Assembly (NCBI GenBank): GCA_015063845.1
Contig: SVTJ01000006.1
Location: 45,917-109,916 of the forward strand
From: Oscillospiraceae bacterium
Lineage (GTDB): Bacteria > Bacillota > Clostridia > Oscillospirales > CAG-272
Direction: 5' to 3'
DNA: 64,000 nt
Both the position numbers and the translations under genes were made by a program. Shown piece after piece: positions 60,359 to 64,000 of the stretch (position 1 is the stretch's first letter; the number at the start of each line of letters is the position of its first letter). Below the pieces are notes generated by a model. The model made no database searches. It was not told the DNA's origin and saw nothing but the letters and a program-made list of their open reading frames with translations.

Positions 60359-60389
60359 GGACGGAAGTATCGCTTCCGTCCTTTTTTTC
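60359..60389 (+). terminator. Terminator of the LuxR gene
   Basis: GGACGGAAG and CTTCCGTCC pair over TATCG, followed by TTTTTTT. Confidence 0.9.
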
Positions 60390-60395
60390 GCCAAA

Positions 60396-60478
60396 ATCAC
60401 CCCATATCACCCATAAATCACCCATATTATCTAAAAAATCACCCGTAAATCACCCAAAAATCACCCGTGATGGGTGAT
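60396..60478 (+). promoter_or_regulatory. Helically phased ATCACCC array, regulator binding sites
   Basis: ATCACCC is repeated at 60396, 60406, 60417, 60438, 60449 and 60460; a degenerate ATCTAAA at 60429 fills the single gap, and an inverted GGGTGAT follows at 60472. Spacings are 10, 11, (12+9), 11 and 11 bp, one turn of DNA each, so all sites face the same side. The array ends at the -35 region of a TGTTATACT promoter (-10 at 60501-60506). The layout fits cooperative activator binding. Confidence 0.75.
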
Positions 60479-60497
60479 ATACAAACGCCGATTCGTA

Positions 60498-60506
60498 TGT
60501 TATACT
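60498..60506 (+). promoter_or_regulatory. Extended -10 promoter of the surface-protein unit
   Basis: TGTTATACT with -10 at 60501-60506 and no consensus -35, consistent with activator dependence on the adjacent ATCACCC array. Confidence 0.6.
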
Positions 60507-60567
60507 AATGTCAGCGATAAAGAAAAAGCAACGAAATTCGCCCAAAAAGTAAACGGAGGTGAGGCAA

Positions 60568-61011
60568 GTGGTACACGGCAAAGTCCTTTTTGATAAGTTT
60601 GAGTTCCCCGTAATAAGAGGACTTGACTATCTGATGGACGAGGAAAATCCAACCACGGATTATCTGTTTATCAACGAGCCGCACGAAAAATTTTCGATGT
60701 ACTTCGAGCGAGGGCAAAAGCCCTTCGAGGTCACGGATAAGAGTGCTACGGATAAAGAGTACTGTCTGTTCCAAATGAAGCGCCCGAACAGAACGATACA
60801 CTTTTACTGTCCCGAACGGTTACCTAACAGAGAATCGGTGATGTGGTATTTTTACGTGGAGATCTTCGATGAGAACGGAAAGCCCCACGTCCTACCCGGT
60901 CAGATACGAGTGGTGCTTGCAGACGGCTGCCTTCGTATGTTCGACGGAAAAACGCAGTTCTTAGAAATTTTAGAGCGAGTCAAGCTCAGTGATGAAGCAG
61001 GCATAGCCTGA
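60568..61011 (+). CDS. Uncharacterised 147-residue soluble protein
   Basis: A protein without signal peptide or membrane segment, rich in aromatic residues (FSMYFERGQKPFEV, MWYFYVEIFDENGKPHVLPGQIRVV), predicted to be a mixed alpha/beta or beta-rich single domain. The GTG at 60568 lies eight bases after GGAGG; the in-frame GTG at 60559 is part of that site. It is cotranscribed with the large surface protein, 24 bp ahead of it, and its promoter carries the ATCACCC array. No family recognised. Confidence 0.65.
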   Translation: MVHGKVLFDKFEFPVIRGLDYLMDEENPTTDYLFINEPHEKFSMYFERGQKPFEVTDKSATDKEYCLFQMKRPNRTIHFYCPERLPNRESVMWYFYVEIFDENGKPHVLPGQIRVVLADGCLRMFDGKTQFLEILERVKLSDEAGIA

Positions 61012-61035
61012 CAATCTCAAAAAAGGAGGATTACA

Positions 61036-63303
61036 ATGAAAACAAAATACACAAGAAAAATTTTTTCATTATTGCTCGTCATTCTGATGGTAGTAGCAAT
61101 CGTGCCATTCTCGGCGATTCATAGCTTTGCTCTCGAGATGGCAAAGCAGGTAACCGTTGTCAACGGAACGACTGCGTCTATCGGAAACGTTGATGAAGGA
61201 ACAACGGTTACAATAGAAGCAAATCCCGCTCCTCTCGGCAAAATGTTTTATAAATGGGAATGCTTGACCGATGGTGTAACGCTGGAATTCGATGATCTGA
61301 CCGCAGAAACTACCACATTTACTATGCCTAACAAATCGGTCAAGGTTCAAGCGATGTATATTGATATTCCGGAAATAACCTCGTTGGAATACCGTATGTC
61401 GCTCGGAGCTCCTTCGATCGGTGCGAACGTAGAGTATCCTAAGCTTTATAGTGTAAACGGAGATCCGCTTTTGAAAAAACTGATTGATTCGGATTTCAAA
61501 GAATGGCAGTATTGCGCAGCAGATGAGGATTACAAAGATGAAAACGCAACATCCCCGTATCTTGAAGATAGGTTTGTTTCCGGTAATCAATACGGCATTT
61601 GGATTGACGTAACCACCAATATATCAAAATTTTCAAAGGAGTGTAAGCTTGTCATTTCTACCGATGATCAAAGCTATACGGTGGAGCGTTATTCTAAGAT
61701 ATACGATGATGAATTCAACGAGCTTCCGGATGATACCCAGGAAGATATCGTGGATATGGAATTTGATTATTGCTTTGGAGTGGTAGATGATAAATACTCT
61801 GTTTCACATGTAAATTTCGAATTAAGCGGATATGAAGCGGGGAAGAATATCACTTCTCTCAGCGTTTCTGTCAAACAGGATAACGTGTCGGTTGGCGAAC
61901 AGTACCTGACTGATTATGCCGTTTTCGATTCGGACGCAAATACGCTAACATCGGGAATTTTTGAAGAGGGTCAAACTTACGGAATTCTCATAAACTTCAA
62001 AGCCGATAACGGTTCTCAACTGATTTTCAAAGCTGATAACGTTGAAAACTTTACTATCGGAAATGTTTGTGCAATGAGCATCAGCGACAATGCAGACGGA
62101 AGCCATAGCGCTGTTTTTATTCTTCCTACTCTGAATATGCAGGGAGAAGCAATAGAATCGATTGCTTTGGACCTTTCGGGGTATGAATTCGGTGAACCCA
62201 CAAGCGGCGTGGCACTTGCTCTTTCCCAAGGTACCGAGAACGTGCTGCTTCCTAATTACGAGATTACCAAGTATGATGGAGGAACACTTCCTGCCACCTT
62301 TAATGAGAGTGCCAACAGATTGCAGGTCCTGCTTGCTCCTGCCAATGTCGGACATCATTTGCAGGATATTTCCTGCGACAATGTAACGGTAAACGGACTT
62401 TCCGCTGTGGGAATTTCACGCATTCTGCTCTCGGGACATGTACTTACCATGGCATATTTTGATCTTCCCGCGCTTGCTGCAAATGACGTTGGCGCTGTGG
62501 ATTTCGGTATAGAGAACTATCAGGATGAAAAATCTACGGATAACGTTGAAGTGGAAATAAAGAATGCCGCAAATGCTTATATCAAGGATTTTGCAATCCT
62601 TGATTCAGAGGGTAATGAATACGATGGAATTCTTGCAGAAAACACGACTTATTATCTGAGCGTTACCTTAAATCCTAACAACGTGCCCGGTACATCGTTT
62701 ACCTTTGCGAATCTAACAAAAGAAAAACTCACCGTTAACGGAGATAATTGTGCAATTAAGATTTCCTACAATGCAGTAGATAACAACCTGACGGCAGTCT
62801 TTGCACTGGAATCTCTTGCACATATTCATAACTACGGTATTCTTTTTCCCGAAGCACCGGCGGTGCATACAGCAACCGAACTGAAGGCAGGAATGCGGTC
62901 GCATTACTTCTGCGATGCGTGCGGTACCTATTTCACAGCGGATAAGGTTGCCACCGAAGAGGCAGCGCTTATCATTCCTGCTCCCACGCACAGTTACACG
63001 GTTGAAAACGGATATAAAGGTGCAGATGGACATGCAAATGCCTGCTCCTGCGGTGCACACGAAACCATAGTTCCTCACGACGATACAAACAGAGACGAAA
63101 AATGCGATGCCTGTAATTATGATATGACTTCCAAGGCCGATACGGACCTCGGCACAACGCCAGAAGATCCTAATACTACTGACAAGAAGGACGGACTTGG
63201 TGCAGGTGCGGTTGTAGGCATTGTGATTGGCTCTGCCGCAACACTCGGCGGTGGTGGATTCGCTCTTTGGTGGTTCGTGTTTAGAAAGAAGAAGCTTGTT
63301 TGA
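61036..63303 (+). CDS. Large secreted, membrane-anchored surface protein
   Basis: A 755-residue protein. Signal peptide: KYTRKIFSLLLVILMVVAIVPFSAIHSFA. Residues about 35-105 form an InlB-type B repeat (VTVVNGTTASIG...GKMFYKWECLTDGV...FTMPNKSVKVQAMY). Then several beta-sandwich units with a recurrent LSGYE/LDLSGYEFG pattern, a His/Cys-containing region (HYFCDACGTYF, NACSCGAHE, DEKCDACNYD) and a C-terminal hydrophobic helix GLGAGAVVGIVIGSAATLGGGGFALWWFVF ending in RKKKLV. No LPXTG motif, so it is held by the helix. Binding or adhesion is likely; the ligand is unknown. Confidence 0.85.
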   Translation: MKTKYTRKIFSLLLVILMVVAIVPFSAIHSFALEMAKQVTVVNGTTASIGNVDEGTTVTIEANPAPLGKMFYKWECLTDGVTLEFDDLTAETTTFTMPNKSVKVQAMYIDIPEITSLEYRMSLGAPSIGANVEYPKLYSVNGDPLLKKLIDSDFKEWQYCAADEDYKDENATSPYLEDRFVSGNQYGIWIDVTTNISKFSKECKLVISTDDQSYTVERYSKIYDDEFNELPDDTQEDIVDMEFDYCFGVVDDKYSVSHVNFELSGYEAGKNITSLSVSVKQDNVSVGEQYLTDYAVFDSDANTLTSGIFEEGQTYGILINFKADNGSQLIFKADNVENFTIGNVCAMSISDNADGSHSAVFILPTLNMQGEAIESIALDLSGYEFGEPTSGVALALSQGTENVLLPNYEITKYDGGTLPATFNESANRLQVLLAPANVGHHLQDISCDNVTVNGLSAVGISRILLSGHVLTMAYFDLPALAANDVGAVDFGIENYQDEKSTDNVEVEIKNAANAYIKDFAILDSEGNEYDGILAENTTYYLSVTLNPNNVPGTSFTFANLTKEKLTVNGDNCAIKISYNAVDNNLTAVFALESLAHIHNYGILFPEAPAVHTATELKAGMRSHYFCDACGTYFTADKVATEEAALIIPAPTHSYTVENGYKGADGHANACSCGAHETIVPHDDTNRDEKCDACNYDMTSKADTDLGTTPEDPNTTDKKDGLGAGAVVGIVIGSAATLGGGGFALWWFVFRKKKLV

Positions 63304-63335
63304 TTTCGCGACAAATCCCCAAAATGAACAATGAA

Positions 63336-63367
63336 AGCGGTGAGCAGAAATGCTCACCGCTTTTTTC
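63336..63367 (+). terminator. Terminator of the surface-protein unit
   Basis: AGCGGTGAGCA and TGCTCACCGCT form an 11-bp stem over GAAA, followed by TTTTTCTC. Confidence 0.9.
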
Positions 63368-63462
63368 TCTTCTGCGTGATGGAAAGCTCAAACAACACAT
63401 GAAGAATAGGTATTTATGCTTCAAGATGTTGCAACTTTTTATCAGAATATTAGACTATCCTG

Positions 63463-63491
63463 TTGCAAAATCAAAGCAACTGTGATATAAT
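63463..63491 (+). promoter_or_regulatory. Promoter of the HTH/response-regulator pair
   Basis: TTGCAA (63463-63468), 17-bp spacer, TATAAT (63486-63491) with TGA in front. Confidence 0.8.
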
Positions 63492-63529
63492 AGAATATAT
63501 TCAAGTTTTGGCATTTGCGAGGAATAGAT

Positions 63530-63751
63530 ATGGGTATCAGCTATAAAAAACTATGGGTTCTCCTTATTGAGAAGGATATTACAAGGGCGCAGATGCGCAG
63601 AGATCTGAAGATTGCCACGGGTACGATGAGCAAACTTAATAAGGGCGAAGAAGTCGCCTTGTCGGTGCTTCTCCGTATATGCGAATATTTAGATTGCGAC
63701 ATTGGTGACATCTGCTCTGCTGTTAAGCCGAAAAAGGAGGACACCGTATGA
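63530..63751 (+). CDS. Small Cro/C1-type HTH regulator
   Basis: A 73-residue single-domain DNA-binding protein; the HTH spans about 18-45 (ITRAQMRRDLKIATGTMSKLNKGEEV) followed by LSVLLRICEYLDCDIGDICS, the YozG-like ending. GAGGAA precedes the ATG at 63530. It overlaps the response regulator gene by 4 bp (ATGA), so the two are coupled. Confidence 0.9.
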   Translation: MGISYKKLWVLLIEKDITRAQMRRDLKIATGTMSKLNKGEEVALSVLLRICEYLDCDIGDICSAVKPKKEDTV

Positions 63752-64000
63752 TACAGATTGCAATATGCGATGATGAGAAAGCGATACTCGATGAGATATC
63801 GGGATACATAAAAGACTATGCGGAAAACAAAAGTGATCTTGATATTGAGGTGTTTCGCTTCGATTCCGCAAGGACTCTGATCAGCACGTTAGAGGATGGA
63901 AAGTCCTTCGATATTTTTGTGCTTGACGTTTATATCGGTGATGAAATGGGAACGGAGCTTGCAGATTGCATCAGAAAAAACGGAATCGAAAGCCCCATTA
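63748..64000 (+). CDS. Response regulator, probably LytTR/AgrA type, cut by the window end
   Basis: The first 84 codons are visible: IAICDDEKAILDEISGYIKDY with the acidic pair, and the phosphorylated Asp in FDIFVLDVYIGDEMGTELA near residue 59. The CDDE start, the VLD motif and the following G-x-E-L-A pattern are typical of AgrA/LytR-type receivers whose DNA-binding domain is LytTR. That domain lies beyond the window, so the subtype is inferred. A sensor kinase gene probably follows. Confidence 0.8.
   Translation, partial: MIQIAICDDEKAILDEISGYIKDYAENKSDLDIEVFRFDSARTLISTLEDGKSFDIFVLDVYIGDEMGTELADCIRKNGIESPI

Noticed and set aside
60396..60478. Possible CRISPR array
   Set aside because: The repeat unit is only 7 bp with 3-4 bp between units and no cas genes; a protein-binding array fits better.

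Overview
The window is about 64 kb of one chromosome from a spore-forming, Gram-positive anaerobe of the Clostridia (Bacillota). The case rests on spoIIE, a FakA/FakB-type fatty-acid operon, PlsY, cobalamin-dependent methionine synthesis, BcrA-like ABC transporters, strong AGGAGG ribosome binding sites and many tight operons with intrinsic terminators. The hexuronate pathway and GH2 hydrolase suggest a gut or plant-polymer-rich habitat. I cannot name the genus. No rRNA, tRNA or CRISPR array was seen.

Left part (1-12.3 kb): two short TauE/SafE permeases (the first cut by the window edge), spoIIE, a lipoprotein, then a reverse-strand operon MarR regulator - acyl-CoA/ACP ligase - FakB-like DegV - FakA that reads as exogenous fatty-acid uptake. 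murA, a DUF3810 membrane protein with an HExxH motif and an RluA pseudouridine synthase follow on the same strand.

12.4-20.6 kb: an AraC regulator, a complete GDP-L-fucose operon (gmd, fcl, manC, phosphohexomutase) with no glycosyltransferase beside it, and convergent lepA. From 20.7 to 23.7 kb lies a decaying polyvalent protein gene of the kind carried by phages and conjugative elements; it has lost its start and carries probable frameshifts near its end. A 30-residue Cys-rich membrane peptide follows.

24-36 kb: hexuronate utilisation. A GH2 glycosidase and a GPH-type sugar symporter are transcribed leftward, divergent from an AraC regulator; then uxaC, uxuA, an SDR fructuronate reductase, kdgA and kdgK convert glucuronate to pyruvate and glyceraldehyde 3-phosphate. 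A TPR/DUF4037 pair follows.

36-46 kb: a truncated DegV, a PlsC-like acyltransferase with a zinc ribbon, a GltS-like symporter, a DUF2156/GNAT pair, radC, a 0.45-kb apparently non-coding transcription unit, and metF with a split metH (separate reactivation domain).

46.5-55.3 kb: an envelope block with three paralogous small membrane proteins, a protein made of 11-residue amphipathic repeats, a charged LEA-like protein, two duplicated BcrA-type ABC exporters, plsY and an OmpR/histidine-kinase pair. A 0.9-kb accessory island (55.3-56.2 kb) bracketed by inverted repeats holds a MITE-like repeat, a strongly structured RNA with a pseudoknot and a frameshifted Cys-rich mini-gene. It is followed by two P-II-like proteins with a DUF1538 membrane protein, tag, and a membrane-bound LuxR regulator. 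Directly downstream of that regulator is an array of seven ATCACCC half-sites phased with the DNA helix, in front of a two-gene surface-protein unit. The window ends in a small HTH regulator and a truncated response regulator.

Most promoters found have TGN extended -10 boxes with a 17-bp spacer.
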